Source: Tridacna crocea
Taxonomy: Eukaryota > Mollusca > Bivalvia > Cardiida > Cardiidae
Direction: 5' to 3'
NCBI GenBank assembly: GCA_943736015.1
Contig: OX031060.1
Span: 2,748,001 to 2,812,000 of the forward strand
Length of the DNA: 64,000 nucleotides
The translations under genes were made by a program, and so were the position numbers. The notes below the pieces were generated by a model. The model ran no database searches. It worked only from the letters and a program-made list of their open reading frames with translations, and was not told the origin of the DNA. This document shows positions 9,590 to 20,896 of this stretch, piece after piece. Positions within the stretch are counted from its first letter, which is position 1. Each line of letters begins with the position of its first letter.

Positions 9590-9970
9590 TCAAAGACTAT
9601 AATGTTTCTGAATTACAGTACATTTTCTGCCGTCGAAAGCCGTCGATTTGATATATTTGACCAAGATAGTGTTGAAGGACAGAATTATTGGGTAAAGTGT
9701 TAATACTGACATGGCTAAATAATGGACATATGCAAATTTTTTATACATTAAAGAATAAAACGCATTTTTTGCGACAGTTTTACATTCACAAAGGTATTGC
9801 AAGTATCAATGTTCAACAAATTTTAAAAGTAGTCGTAGTAACTGTAGTAAAAGTAGTAAGAGTAGATAGAAGATTAGTAGTAGAATCTATTGTAAAAGTA
9901 ATGGTACAGAGCTCCAGATAGTAAGAGGGAGTGATTTTGATTTGAAAATATTGAATATTCTACACTATGT
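9590..9970. other. No gene seen; GTAGTA-rich
   Basis: Irregular GTA/GTT-rich stretch (9825-9910, continued 10090-10190) without coding signal. Confidence 0.45.
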
Positions 9971-10037
9971 CCTATGTTATGGGTACTCATTAGAATCGTC
10001 TCATCGAGACGATTCTAATGAGTAACCACAACATAGG
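9971..10037. repeat. Near-perfect hairpin
   Basis: CTCATTAGAATCGTCTC/GAGACGATTCTAATGAG with outer CCTATGTT/AACATAGG. One arm recurs at 21017-21064. Confidence 0.72.
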
Positions 10038-10232
10038 GTTTGTTATAGAAATGATAGATTTAGAATACCATTTCTTCCTTTTATCTTGAGCTCTGATACT
10101 AGTAGACGTAACAGTGGTAGAAGAAGTAGCAGTAGTAGTAATGATAGATAGTAGTTGCCGTTGTGGTTTTAGTTGTAGTTACAGTAGTATATGATGTCAA
10201 GGAGAAAATGGATGGTGTGAGGTAGCACTGTC

Positions 10233-10440
10233 TTAATCCTTTGCCACACAATCCTGCCTGTATTCAAACAGTGTTTTAAAAACATAGTTGGAAAAAGGAG
10301 GAAATGCTGATAACCAACATTTCCACGTTTCCCTCACTGTTTTCTACTTCATTGATACAAAACCTTTCCGTTGAGCTACAGTAAAAACGTCAGCTGGGTT
10401 TTAGATTTAGACCTGTCTAAAATGTTGCAGTTTGTGAAAG
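10233..10440. mobile_element. TTAA MITE, diverged
   Basis: Left end TTAATCCTTTGCCACACAATCC and an imperfect palindrome AAATGCTGATAACCAACATTT; right end decayed. Confidence 0.65.
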
Positions 10441-10692
10441 CGATAAATAGTGCACGTCAAGAAGTAGTATAAGCGACTCTTCTGGGCCAAAATAAATGCG
10501 ACCATCTTGCTTTTTCTATTTTTAGTAACTCATTTGCATATAAGAATACTAAAATATTTTCATTCAAGGTTGCTGATTTGTAAGAGCTGTTATTTTGATT
10601 TCTGATCAGAGTTATGTAAATAAACTATGCAAGACAGGTAAAGGTAGAGGAGGGAACAAAGATAAAAATATTTTTATAAAAATCACTGTAAT

Positions 10693-10703
10693 TTTATTTT
10701 ATT
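10693..10703 (-). promoter_or_regulatory. Candidate poly(A) signals of GM2A-like gene
   Basis: Two overlapping AATAAA hexamers on the minus strand lie about 480 bases downstream of the stop. Another AATAAA at 11166-11161 is only 18 bases after the stop and is less likely. Confidence 0.35.
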
Positions 10704-11183
10704 ACTATATGTTCCTTTCAAATGTGAAAATATATTCTTTCGAATCTTCTGCATAGTTTTGTGCATGTGTTCTGGAGAAATTAAAACCAATAAAGGACAG
10801 AGAGGATAAGACACAGTTTGTAAACGCATACTGGTCAGGTCATAATTAAAAAGGTAAGTCACATTACATTTTAGTCCCTAAAAGATAATTTACGCCGCAA
10901 AGATTTGAGCCAGCCATAGTTGTGCCCTATTATGTAGCCCTAAACCAACTACAGAAATTTGGAATTATCTAGACCCCAGCACGTATATATACATGTATTC
11001 CTAAATGACTCTCTCTGTATAGAGTATGTTCAAAATGTAGACAGTCTATAACACAGAGATAGAAGATGAGAAAGAGTTTACATGTATATTCATCACTATT
11101 TATGGTATATTCATACCGCAAATTATTTCCATATGAATTATTACGGCTAATTTAGTCCCATTTATTTTTGATACCACGACTGC

Positions 11184-11303
11184 CTAACCAACTATACACG
11201 AAACACCGGTGCAGTCCGACTCTGTGGAACCATATACGATGTAACATCCTATCTCGTCGTTACTTTGTGTATCCACAATCGTTATCTTAGCTCTGTAATC
11301 GCC
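11184..11303 (-). CDS. GM2A: GM2A-like exon 4 (C-terminus)
   Basis: Acceptor TATATTTTAG ends at 11304. Forty codons including stop TAG (11186-11184). It begins GDYRAKITI and has EIGC with C177, matching GNYRIES ... LGC of GM2A. The last 15 residues with C188 and C193 have no counterpart in the vertebrate protein as I recall it. Confidence 0.92.
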   Translation of the reverse strand, partial: GDYRAKITIVDTQSNDEIGCYIVYGSTESDCTGVSCIVG

Positions 11304-11812
11304 CTAAAATATACAAATACTAGTCTATGTCAGACATGCTCTTTTAAAAGTTTTTTTTTTCCAGTTTCAAAAAGTATCGACCCAGATCAGCCTGTGCAGT
11401 CTGAGCTGGCTTACCTGGTTAGAAACTTTATACTATAACTTAATCTTCTGCATTTCCAGGAATCATTCAAGCCTCGTGATTCAGTCAGTTTTTTTTTATC
11501 TTTTGAGTCTATATAATTCTTTTACTTGCTTGTTATCATGCATCATAGAGATGGATTAAATCCCCTCTAGGTAGAGCATGGCTCATTTATATTTCCAAGC
11601 AAAGGCCGTATTTGGCCTTTCAACTGTTGAATAAAGGGAACATATGTGTCTCTCAAGAGTAAATAACAAAATATTTTAGTTTCAATTTCGATGAGGTCTC
11701 CTGCAGAAAACATCACCATTCTATACTGTGTTGGTCAATGACCACTCAGGACGTTTGCAAACTGTCTGAAGGGTTACTCAATTGAAATGTAGACATTTTG
11801 TTTAACGTAACC

Positions 11813-12042
11813 TTAACCCTTTCCCAAACAATCCCAAGTTTTTACGGGTCAGGAATGGAATCCTTTTGAAAACATTGTGGGAAAAGGAGAAAATGCTGGT
11901 AACCAGCATTTTCTCCTTTTCCCACAATGTTTTCTAACCAACCATATATAAAATTAATCTTTTTAGCAAATGTTGATTTGTCATTTGCAAAATGTTTTCA
12001 ATTAGGTCTGGTCCAAAATTTGCTGTTTGGGAAAGGGTTAAA
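11813..12042. mobile_element. TTAA MITE, complete (GM2A-like intron 3)
   Basis: Perfect TTAACCCTTTCCCAAAC ends in inverted orientation and a 40 bp class perfect central palindrome. It looks like a young copy. Confidence 0.9.
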
Positions 12043-12411
12043 TTAGAATCTAAAAGAAGTCTCTTGCTGGAACAGGAGAATTGGGGTTTGTAGGCATTGT
12101 GTGGATGGCTATATGGAGTGGGGGGGGAAGGGGACATAGATTCACGTTGTGATTATGATAGTTGCCGAACATAAACAATTCTGGAGTCGAAACTTTAGCG
12201 ATATTTTATGCCAGATACTGGACTCTGCAGACCGCACAGTAACACAATGCCAAACTCTTAAAATAAAATATTGACGTTTAAATGGTATGGCTTCAACTTG
12301 CACGCAATTTCAATCCCGTTTGTTTTTGCCCCCTTTGAAATTTTTTAGTTTAAAAAGGTTTGTGACATTTACTGATATATGTTTCTCTCTGTCTGATCTT
12401 AATAACAACCC

Positions 12412-12454
12412 GACCATTCACTCACTCACTCACCCACTCACTCACTCACTCACT
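12412..12454. repeat. (CACT)n microsatellite
   Basis: In GM2A-like intron 3, about 60 bases past the exon 3 donor. Confidence 0.88.
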
Positions 12455-12515
12455 GAAATTGGTTCAGTAAAAAGCTAAAGAATTCAATCAGCTATTCTAC
12501 AAAATGCCACTGTAC

Positions 12516-12705
12516 CTGTGCTGCCCACTTCCAAACACCGCTGGGTTCTGCAATAAAGAACGTTGTTGGATTCAGGTGATAAGTTCCAGGTTCAAACGGA
12601 CATGAGCAAGGAAAGTTGGGAGAGGAACCGACGATCTCGGCTGGACAATTGTTGGGTTGATTCGGATAGGCACTTCCGCTTAGTACATCACAAAGATTGT
12701 ACGTA
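12516..12705 (-). CDS. GM2A: GM2A-like exon 3 (cysteine core)
   Basis: Acceptor TTCTCATTTTGCAG ends at 12706, and the donor CAG|GTACAG lies at 12516/12515. It encodes residues 94-157: TYNLCDVL, NNCP and PCSCPFEPGTY, the most conserved part of the family with C99, C114, C127 and C129, then VWKWAAQ. No stop occurs in this frame, and the exon leaves in phase 0. Confidence 0.95.
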
Positions 12706-12756
12706 CTGCAAAATGAGAAAAAAAGATATACTTAAGTTAGCAATTTGAGTGTAGTA

Positions 12757-12850
12757 ACCCTTTATCAAACATTTCTCCTTTTTATGACCCAGATGATATA
12801 GGTTTTTAAAAACGTTGTGGGAAAAGGCGATAATGCTGGTAACCAAATGT
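12757..12850. repeat. TTAA MITE fragment (GM2A-like intron 2)
   Basis: Left end AACCCTTTATCAAAC to the palindrome start AATGCTGGTAACCA, then unrelated sequence. Confidence 0.5.
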
Positions 12851-13838
12851 TCGAAATGGAGAAAAAAAGAGAGGCCTGACGTTTTGTTTTCGAATATAAG
12901 AGATTCGAACATTTAACCTCAAAATTCGAAGAAATGTGATTTGCCGTATATATGGCATTTTCTCATTTCTCCGTTCTTTCTCGCTTCTCCGTTCATGTAC
13001 TAAAGCGGAAGGAATAAGCGCTCGTGACGTTTTGTTCCACCCTGGTTCTATTCTACTCTGTCAAATATTATGAATAACATCCTAACCTACATCGATACCA
13101 TTTTTTCTATCGAATAAGACACAAAAATGCAACAAAAGAGAGTAATTTTCACAATTTGAAAGAAAATATTTCATTAGATACTATAAAAAGCAAATTTTCA
13201 ATGTTTTTCAAAATCAAATGCGCCTAAAAAGGTTGTGTTTACCCTTTACTATGAATAAGCTTGTCTGTCTGAACTAGTGTGTAAAATATTTATCAGTCTT
13301 TAGCTATCGGCCTTGACATTCAATCAAATGAATGGAAAAATGAGAAAGTTGCCGTACTACCCAGGTTGGCGAGGTAGGTTTGAAAAGATCCCCAGATTGA
13401 ACCTTTTGATGCAAGTTGTAGGGACTTTTTTCAGTTAAAAGTTTGATTCAGATTTTATATTTGATCATTACACGAAAATTTTGATTCCTTGACTGAAAAT
13501 GTGAATTTTGTGAGCTTATTTACACTTAGGTGAACGGAGAAAGGAGAACACAGTATATACTTTAAGTGCAACATATCTAAAAGCTGATAAAAAAAATATT
13601 GACGCCGACAAAGCTGCAAAAGAAAAGTGATCAAACTTTGATTATGAAAAGTATTTCATTTGTACATGTGTTGTACGGGAATTATGAAAAAAAGGAAGTA
13701 AAAAGGAGAGGAAAGAGCATGGAAGAAAATCATAATCGTATAGATTTAGAATAACAGAGTAAGAGCTAGAAAACGAACAAAAGGACAGATATAAGAAGCG
13801 ACAAACAAATGGGTAGGTAGGCAGACAGACAAACCAAC

Positions 13839-14043
13839 CAGCTTCCCACGTTTGAAACACAAGGAACATCCACGAAACCGAAAAGGACCTTCTTCTGTAA
13901 ATGCACGCGCAATTCATAATGCATGCCGGAAATCTTTCCCAAAAGTATCACATCAACAGACCCTGTCTCGTTCCCGGGGAAATGTATCGGATGTGCGGAA
14001 AGCTGCACATTTTCTACTCGGAGAAGCTCTGTGGTTTTGTTGG
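13839..14043 (-). CDS. GM2A: GM2A-like exon 2 (N-terminal beta sheet of ML domain)
   Basis: Acceptor CTTTTTGCAG ends at 14044, and the donor TG|GTTGGT lies at 13839/13838. It enters in phase 1 and leaves in phase 2, and the split codon completes a conserved Cys (C94). It encodes residues 26-93, including sequons NKT (N27) and NET (N50) and the VPC motif (C87). It aligns by eye with the LTLEPDPIVVPGNVT to IPC stretch of GM2A. Confidence 0.92.
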
Positions 14044-14204
14044 CTGCAAAAAGATTTATGCTGAAGTTAATAATAAACTTAGTATAGTCCAAATCGAAAG
14101 TAATAATAATAATAATAATAATAACTTTATTTAGAGAAGGTAACATGTTAAGACATATGTACAAATCTTATTTTCAACATGGCCTTCTTAAAAACAACTA
14201 CAAT

Positions 14205-14243
<39 letters not shown>

Positions 14244-14292
14244 CCTCTCTCTCTTCTCTCTCTCACACACACCCACACCCACACATCCACCA
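14205..14292. repeat. (CT)n and (CA)n microsatellite in LINE 3' UTR
   Basis: A CT run followed by a CA run, inside the LINE. Confidence 0.9.
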
Positions 14293-14468
14293 ACACACAT
14301 GTATATCACTTTACATCCAGAGCACACAGCCATAAATTTGCAATATAACTCATACAACAATATAACATCATTTCAAAGACATACACAGACAATATAATAT
14401 TAGTTGTAAATGAACAATGTATATTCATTTGATATAAAATATAACAGTAGAAGAGTGTAGGCATTTAA

Positions 14469-17400
14469 TTAGAAGTCTAATGACATAAGAAAGCTTTTTA
14501 GTTTTTGTTTAAAATAACCTATATTATTAATAGTTCTTATATCTATGGGGATCGAATTCCAATATTGCATCCCAATATAGGAAAAGGTGCGCTTTCTAAA
14601 ATCTGTTCTAAGTTTGTTTTGGCTTGTAACATCATTATTTAACTCAGATCTTAGCATGTAATATTGATTCCTACTATAATTTATAAGGTTAGACATGTAA
14701 GGTGGCGCTAGACCATGAAGCGTTTTATAAACCATGAGGACTGTAAAATATTTGCGGCGACCTTTAATGCTAAGCCATTTTAATGAGGTGAAATTTGACT
14801 TAGAGCATGTTTTTCTAGGTTTTTTCAAAATTATACATGCAGCTCGTTTTTGTAACTTGATAATTCTGTTTATAAAAGCTGATTTACGGTGACTCCACGA
14901 AATACAACCATAGTCAAAACAAGGAGCAATGTATGAATTATAAAACAGTTGTTTCATATCCAGTGTGAGAAAATTATTTATTCTCTTGAGTAAATGCACT
15001 TTTGACGATACCTTTGAACAGACCTTGTCAACATGAGTCTTCCAGCATAGCGAATTGTCAATATATAAACCAAGAACCCTTTGAACACTTACATTCTCGA
15101 TTTTATTATTTGAAACTTTTAATTGAAGTTCTGGTAGATTCTTAAGTCTCCTTTTACTTCCTATAATCATACAAGTAGTTTTCTTTGGATTCAAAATCAT
15201 ATTGTTATTTTTAGACCAAGTATCAATTTTAGATAAGTCATTTTGTAATAATTAATTAATTTCTGATAGAGATTTACTTGATTTATAAAGAGTAGCATCA
15301 TCTGCATACATGTCTATGTTTGATAGAAGGTTTAAAGGTAAGTCATTCACGTATACTAAAAATAAGATGGGTCCTAAAATCGAGCCTTGAGGAACACCAG
15401 ATGATAGTGGTTGCATTTCCGATACCACAGGGCCATTTTTGATAACTTGAAATCTACCATTTAAATAAGAATTGAAAAGCTTACAAGCTTTGTCTGTGAA
15501 ATGATGTAATTTAAGTTTATATAATAATATTTCATGATCAACAAGATCGAATGCTTTTTTAAAATCAAGAAAGACCGATCCAATAATTTTACCATCGTCC
15601 ACGTCCATTAACCACGAGTCTATTAGTCTAATGAGAGAAGTCTGGCAAGAATGATTTTCTCTAAAGCCCGATTGATATGCGAACAGAACATCGGTAGTTT
15701 TTTAAAAAGATTTTAAGTTGATTTGCAATATGTCTCTCAAATATTTTTGAAATTGTAGGTAAAACTGAAATCGGCCGATAGTTATTTGGATCCGATTTAT
15801 CGCCGCCTTTGAAAAGAGGCTTTACACTCGCTTTTTTGAGATCAGCTGGGAAAATTCCCGTTGATATGCAACTATTTATTATTACTGATATAGGTTTTGA
15901 TATAAAATCTTTACACAATTTTAATATTTTGGGACTTATACCATCAAGCCCAGTGGCTTTATTATTGTCTAATTTTTCAATCATATGCCGTACTTCTAGT
16001 GCTGTTATGAAATGTATGTTAAAGTAATTATTTTTTATTTTTTTATCTAGATATCTTTTAAAACCCTCAAAGTTCTTCGGGTTAAAGGGGGCTCTAGTTA
16101 CCATTCGTGAAATATTTACAAAATGTCTATTCAATGCATTTATGACGTTTACTGTACCTTCTTCATCTAAACCATTAACGATGAGATTATTGGGAAGTTC
16201 AAAAGGGTTCCTTTCATTTGATGTAATTCGTTGAAGATTTTTCCAAATATTTTTTTAATCTGTTTTACTTTGAATGGCCTTATTAAAATAATCCTTTTTG
16301 TTTTTCTTAATAATTGCAGTGACTTTATTTCTCCAAATTTTGTACATGGAGAAATTGTGTCCTTGTTTGAAATTGTCTCTTGTCCTTATTGCTTGTTTAA
16401 TTTCTTCGTTGAACCAGTCCGGCTGCCTTCCTTTTTTAACCCGTTTTTCTTTGACCGGAATATGTTTTGATAGGCAGTTATTCAACAACAAGTAAAAATG
16501 TTCTAGCGCTTTACATAGGTCATTAATTGTTTCGACTAAATCAAAGTTGGTCTTGGCAAGATCCATCAAAAATTTATCTAAGTTTAAATTATCAAAAGAT
16601 CTATATGCTATTGACTGGATTCTATTTCCTACGTTTCCTTTTGAGTATTTATAAGTTATAGCAACAGGAAAGTGGTCGCTTATTCCTATTTCTGGAACAT
16701 ATATTTCTTGAACAAAATTTGGACAGGTACTATAGACATGATCAATTATACTTGAAGAGTTGCTCGTTACTCTTGTAGGAACCGTTATATGTTGATGTAA
16801 TTCAAAACCCTTAATCAATTTAGCCCACTTTGTATTACTATATAAACATGTAGATGATAAATTGAAATTTATATTGTAATCTCCAAATAACAGGAGATTT
16901 GTGTCATTAAACTCAGCTGATAATAACTGATTCTCATACTTATCTATCCAGTCTTGATTGGTATTTGGCGGTCGATATGTGAAATTAATTAATAATGGTT
17001 TGTTATGTGGAAATTTGATTTCAATCCAAATACTTTCTATATCACTCTGTTCTAAATCATTTCTTCTTTTATAGATTATGTGATTTGCGATGTATATTAG
17101 TAACCCCCCGCCAAGTTTTCCCACTCTATCTCTTCTTTCAAAAACAAAGCCATTTATGTTAAGATATATGTTTTCTACTTTTTCTGTGAGAAATGTTTCT
17201 GCTAGACCAAATAAATCAAGTGAGTTAGTCTCATTTAGTATAAATTTGATTTCATCCAACTTAGGAAATAAATGTTGAATGTTTAAATAACCTATATGCA
17301 ACCCCTTGGTAATTAAGTTATATGTATTGCTTAACGAATTATCCTTTGAATATAATGTTTTTATTACTTGGGATCCAATTTTATCATTCTGTACGATTGA

Positions 17401-17706
17401 TTGGTTATTCTTGACTTCATTAGATAATGAAATTTGACTATAAGTGCTGTATTCACAATCAAAACACGCAATTGGATTGTCATGAGATCTTGTACACTTA
17501 TTTGTAGTATTACTTAAGCAAAAATCATTAGACCTAGACTGATGACAGCTATCACATGCGAGATATTCGGAAAATTTAGCACACTCATTTGCAGAGTTAC
17601 TTATGCAAAGACAATTAGTTTTAGGATAATTACAATTATCACAAAAGTAAGAAAGTATATCGTATTGATTTCTACACTCTATGGATTTGTGTATGTCTTG
17701 CTTGTC
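14469..17706 (-). pseudogene. LINE ORF2: endonuclease-reverse transcriptase, recently broken
   Basis: The frame continues directly from the ORF1 stop. Order: a Cys-rich N-terminal region (17700-17440), AP-endonuclease (about 17300-16600, with LAETFL, GDYNIN, IDHVYS and SDHFPV), a linker, then RT (about 16130-15260, with [35 protein letters not shown] and MYADD), and a C-terminal region (15200-14469, DYGCISW, YWNSIP). I find only three lesions: an in-frame TAA at 16257-16255, a one-base frameshift in an A-run near 15700, and an in-frame TAA at 15254-15252. All catalytic motifs remain, so inactivation looks recent. Confidence 0.87.
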
Positions 17707-19770
17707 CTACCAGAAGCTATATCTACACTCATATGAAAAATGATTTGTCAGTCCACAGTTCCAACACCTCCTTTTCGATTTCGTTGTACTTCTCGTCTGT
17801 TGTCGATCGTCTGAAATTTGACTATATTGTCGGCGCTTTTCATGTGGCTTAGGTTTATTTACTTTATTCAACGACGATGGTCTCTTGAGAATTGGAACGC
17901 TTTTGTCAATAACTTTCAGAAGCGTACTTGTCCCTTTTTGTACTAGATGAATTCCATCTTTGTGAAACAGCAAGTCGACGGCTTTCCCATTCCCAAACAC
18001 AAACGATGGATAGCAGTCAATTAACGTGGCCGGCGACTGTTCACATACCTGCTTTAAAATGTCATTCACTGGAGTCACCTCGATGTCTGTTCTGGGACAG
18101 ACTGTGCATAAATAGATTTTGCATTTCTTTGACAATTTTTCTGACATACCCAAAAGCTCTTCATAAATTGTTTGTAAAGGTGTCCCGTTTGCAGCATCAT
18201 TGCCTCCTGCATGAATTATAATTTGTTTAAAACTATTCAAATTCATTGTTTGTAATTTTGTGGAAATGTCAATGGCCTGCTTTCCACGACATGTTATTAC
18301 TTGTATATTCTGTTTCAGTCCACGCGGATTAACAACTTTAACAATGGAGTCTCCTATAATAAGGGTCTTCTCTCTTTTATTGATTCGTTCTTTAAGAAAA
18401 GTCTCTTCATTAGCCGAGTTTGCTGCAGTAGTTGATTTGTTAAGACTGTCTGTGTGGTTTGTTATCTTTGTCTTGTTAATAGGCGCATCATGTTTTGTCG
18501 GACTTTTCTCCTTATCAGTCTGCATTTCATTAGAACTAAGGGTTTTCACGTGACTTTGTTCAGGATTCCTCGTGTTTATGAGATGTGTCATTGCATCTAG
18601 CCTTGTCTGTATTCTTGCGTCCAATGAATTAATGTTTTCTTTCAATTCACCACTTACCTTTTCAATCAAAGACAAACTATCATTTTGTATTGGTTGACAC
18701 ATCGGCTTAACATAAGTACCCCTACTCATCCCTATGTTTTCCTCATTATCGATCAGTTGATTGTCAGTGCTTGTTGTTGTAGATTTGCTGAATGATTCTT
18801 GTTCCTTCATAATCGCTTTTTGACTTTTAAGTGTATCCGATACAGATTGTAATCGTCTCAACAAACCTGTATTAGCTGACTGGATCTTTTGGTCTATACA
18901 TACTGTTTTCTGGCTGATATCTGCAACTTCTTTATGTAAGTCTTGGGTGTATACTTGATAAATTTTGTTCAGACCAGTTATGGCATCTTTCAGTTCTCCA
19001 AATTGTGACGCAGATGTAGTTATGTGTTCCTGAACTAGTAGGGATAATACCTTAACTGTTTCCGTTAAGTCACTTAATTTTTCATTGATTTTGCTCAAAC
19101 AATCAGATTCTTCTGTTTTGGAATTTTGCCTGCCCATGTTTTGTTCATGCTTTATTTTCCTCACTTTTTCTACTGTTGATTGGAGAGACTTTAATTCAGA
19201 AACTTCACAAAATCTTGTTCTTTGGTCATCACTATTGCACTCCGTATTACGCGTTTGTAGGATCTTTCTGAACGAATCATTTATTCTAGAAACTGTTGTT
19301 TCATTAGTTTCAACATTTGTTTCAATGATTTTGAGAATTTCTGGTAAATCTTTTTCTGTGAAATAGTTCGAGTCCTTTCCGTTGACTAAGCAATTACTGG
19401 TCGTGTGGTACATATTAAGTGTGTATGATTTTCCAAATTCGGTTGATATTTTATATTTAGTTTCGACTAAGTGTCCTTTTCTGTCATGTACAGGTATTTT
19501 TTCACACCTAGGTTGTGCATTTGTTGAGGTGAAAAATTCATCAACGGTAAGTTTCAATAATTCGTATATACCAGTATTAAACTCGAATTTAATTCCTCCT
19601 CCGGTTTCATACATCGTAACTTCGCTTTTCTCTGTTGATGCCAGTTTTTTCCATAAAGATTTTTCTTTGTTTAAATCATAGTTCCTTTTCTCCGGATTTT
19701 GAACTGTAGAATACTCTTTTCGGCCATTTTCGCACAAATCGCGAATATCAGAAAGTTCATTTCCGCTCAT
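17707..19770 (-). CDS. LINE ORF1: SGNH-esterase and CCHC zinc-knuckle protein
   Basis: 687 residues from the ATG at 19770 to TAG. The N-terminal third is unrecognised. The middle (about 200-400) is rich in heptad-like Leu and is probably coiled coil, as expected for an RNA-binding trimeric ORF1p. An SGNH hydrolase domain spans about 468-630, with GDSIV (Ser475), AGGNDA (Asn524) and DGIH (Asp605, His608) as the presumed catalytic set. A basic linker then precedes a CCHC knuckle at C669, C672, H677 and C682. Esterase-bearing ORF1s are known from CR1-type LINEs, where they bind RNA and may act on lipids. The frame is intact. Its stop is directly followed by an open ORF2 in the same frame. Confidence 0.9.
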   Translation of the reverse strand: MSGNELSDIRDLCENGRKEYSTVQNPEKRNYDLNKEKSLWKKLASTEKSEVTMYETGGGIKFEFNTGIYELLKLTVDEFFTSTNAQPRCEKIPVHDRKGHLVETKYKISTEFGKSYTLNMYHTTSNCLVNGKDSNYFTEKDLPEILKIIETNVETNETTVSRINDSFRKILQTRNTECNSDDQRTRFCEVSELKSLQSTVEKVRKIKHEQNMGRQNSKTEESDCLSKINEKLSDLTETVKVLSLLVQEHITTSASQFGELKDAITGLNKIYQVYTQDLHKEVADISQKTVCIDQKIQSANTGLLRRLQSVSDTLKSQKAIMKEQESFSKSTTTSTDNQLIDNEENIGMSRGTYVKPMCQPIQNDSLSLIEKVSGELKENINSLDARIQTRLDAMTHLINTRNPEQSHVKTLSSNEMQTDKEKSPTKHDAPINKTKITNHTDSLNKSTTAANSANEETFLKERINKREKTLIIGDSIVKVVNPRGLKQNIQVITCRGKQAIDISTKLQTMNLNSFKQIIIHAGGNDAANGTPLQTIYEELLGMSEKLSKKCKIYLCTVCPRTDIEVTPVNDILKQVCEQSPATLIDCYPSFVFGNGKAVDLLFHKDGIHLVQKGTSTLLKVIDKSVPILKRPSSLNKVNKPKPHEKRRQYSQISDDRQQTRSTTKSKRRCWNCGLTNHFSYECRYSFW

Positions 19771-20668
19771 AATTCTTGAATTATGTATCAGAATAACACA
19801 AAAAACATACCGACGTCTTCAGCTTTTCATTTTCCATCTGTTGGTTTAGTTTTCTTTAACGGCCATTTCGAATGCTAAAACATTAATGTCAAAAATAGTT
19901 TTTTAACGTCCTGCTTTCAAAAAACTTGTTTACTTGACGTGACGTCATTTTCCCATTCAAGTATCAGCAGACAAAAATATGCAGTTCGAAAATGGGAATT
20001 TGTCACTAAAGGAGTAGAGAATATTGTTGAAAATGCAAAAAAAGCTGATTACCACATGAGAGCTATTGCTTGATGGTAAGAGCCGTTTGGACTTTTCAAG
20101 GGTCAGGGCACAGAACAAGAAATCATTTGTGAACCAATCTGTACCGGTAACTAGGGTCATATATCCGCTTTCGTTAAAATATTATCTCTGTAAGGGAACG
20201 GGGGTCATTCTTTTTTTTTCGATTTCGTTGCACACCTCGTCTCTTTATATAAGATACAGACGGAATCCTCAATGTACTATTTATAGTAACAATGTCCGAT
20301 AATGAAAATTTCGTTATCCCTTGATAGACCGATAGCGTTTCAGATGCCTATGATGATATACACTAATAGTAGAGCTGGGAAAAACAAGCGTAAAGCTCTT
20401 GTTCTTGTTGCTGCTGCTGTCGCTGATGTTTGAAAATTTTTGACCTAGGTCAGTTTGCGTGGAATTCGGATATGGGTCGATACTTTTTTATAGATTTACT
20501 TAGCCCCTCTTTTTTAGAGAACAATGCTAAAACTCAGTTGGCTGAGCTAATTGATACCTACAATGGACAGAATAGTACGAGGTGAAAACTGATTTTTTTT
20601 CTCTAATCCTGTCATATAAATCAGAAGATGTGTTACTTTCTAAATTTAGAATTAGACTAAGAATGGTT

Positions 20669-20896
20669 TTAACCCTTTACCCCATCAGGCATTTCTATGG
20701 TATCTCTAGATGACCCTAAATAACAGCAAGGATGAAGCTCTTTCTTATGTGTATATGACACCTTTTGATAGCATAGAAAACATTGTGGCAAAAGGTGAAA
20801 TTGCTCGTCACGAGCAATTTCACCTTTTGCCACAATGTTTTCCAAAGGCTCCTACATGCAATTCGTAGAAATGAGTATCTATGGAGTAAAGGCTTA
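20669..20896. mobile_element. Palindromic TTAA MITE, family D
   Basis: TTAACCCTTTACCCCATCAG to GGAGTAAAGGCTTAA, with the central palindrome GGTGAAATTGCTCGTCACGA. Sister copies at 28248-28475 and 49409-49636. The ends resemble family E, so both may use the same transposase. Confidence 0.82.

Larger units (their letters stand above)
14101..19965 (-). mobile_element. LINE retrotransposon, near full length (CR1/jockey-like)
   Basis: About 5.9 kb in the same orientation as the host GM2A-like gene, within its intron 1. It comprises a 5' leader, ORF1 (19770-17707), ORF2 (17706-14469), a CT-microsatellite-rich 3' UTR, AATAAAG and a (TTA)n tail at 14124-14101. Both flanks are parts of a TTAA MITE: GTCCAAATCGAAAG at 14087-14100 and GCAGAC ... 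GAGTAGAGAATATTG from about 19966. Clade placement rests on domain order (SGNH esterase ORF1, AP-endonuclease, RT, no RNase H seen). Confidence 0.88.

Noticed and set aside
13852..14134. Plus-strand open frames over the GM2A-like exon 2
   Set aside because: They are antisense shadows of a well-supported minus-strand exon.
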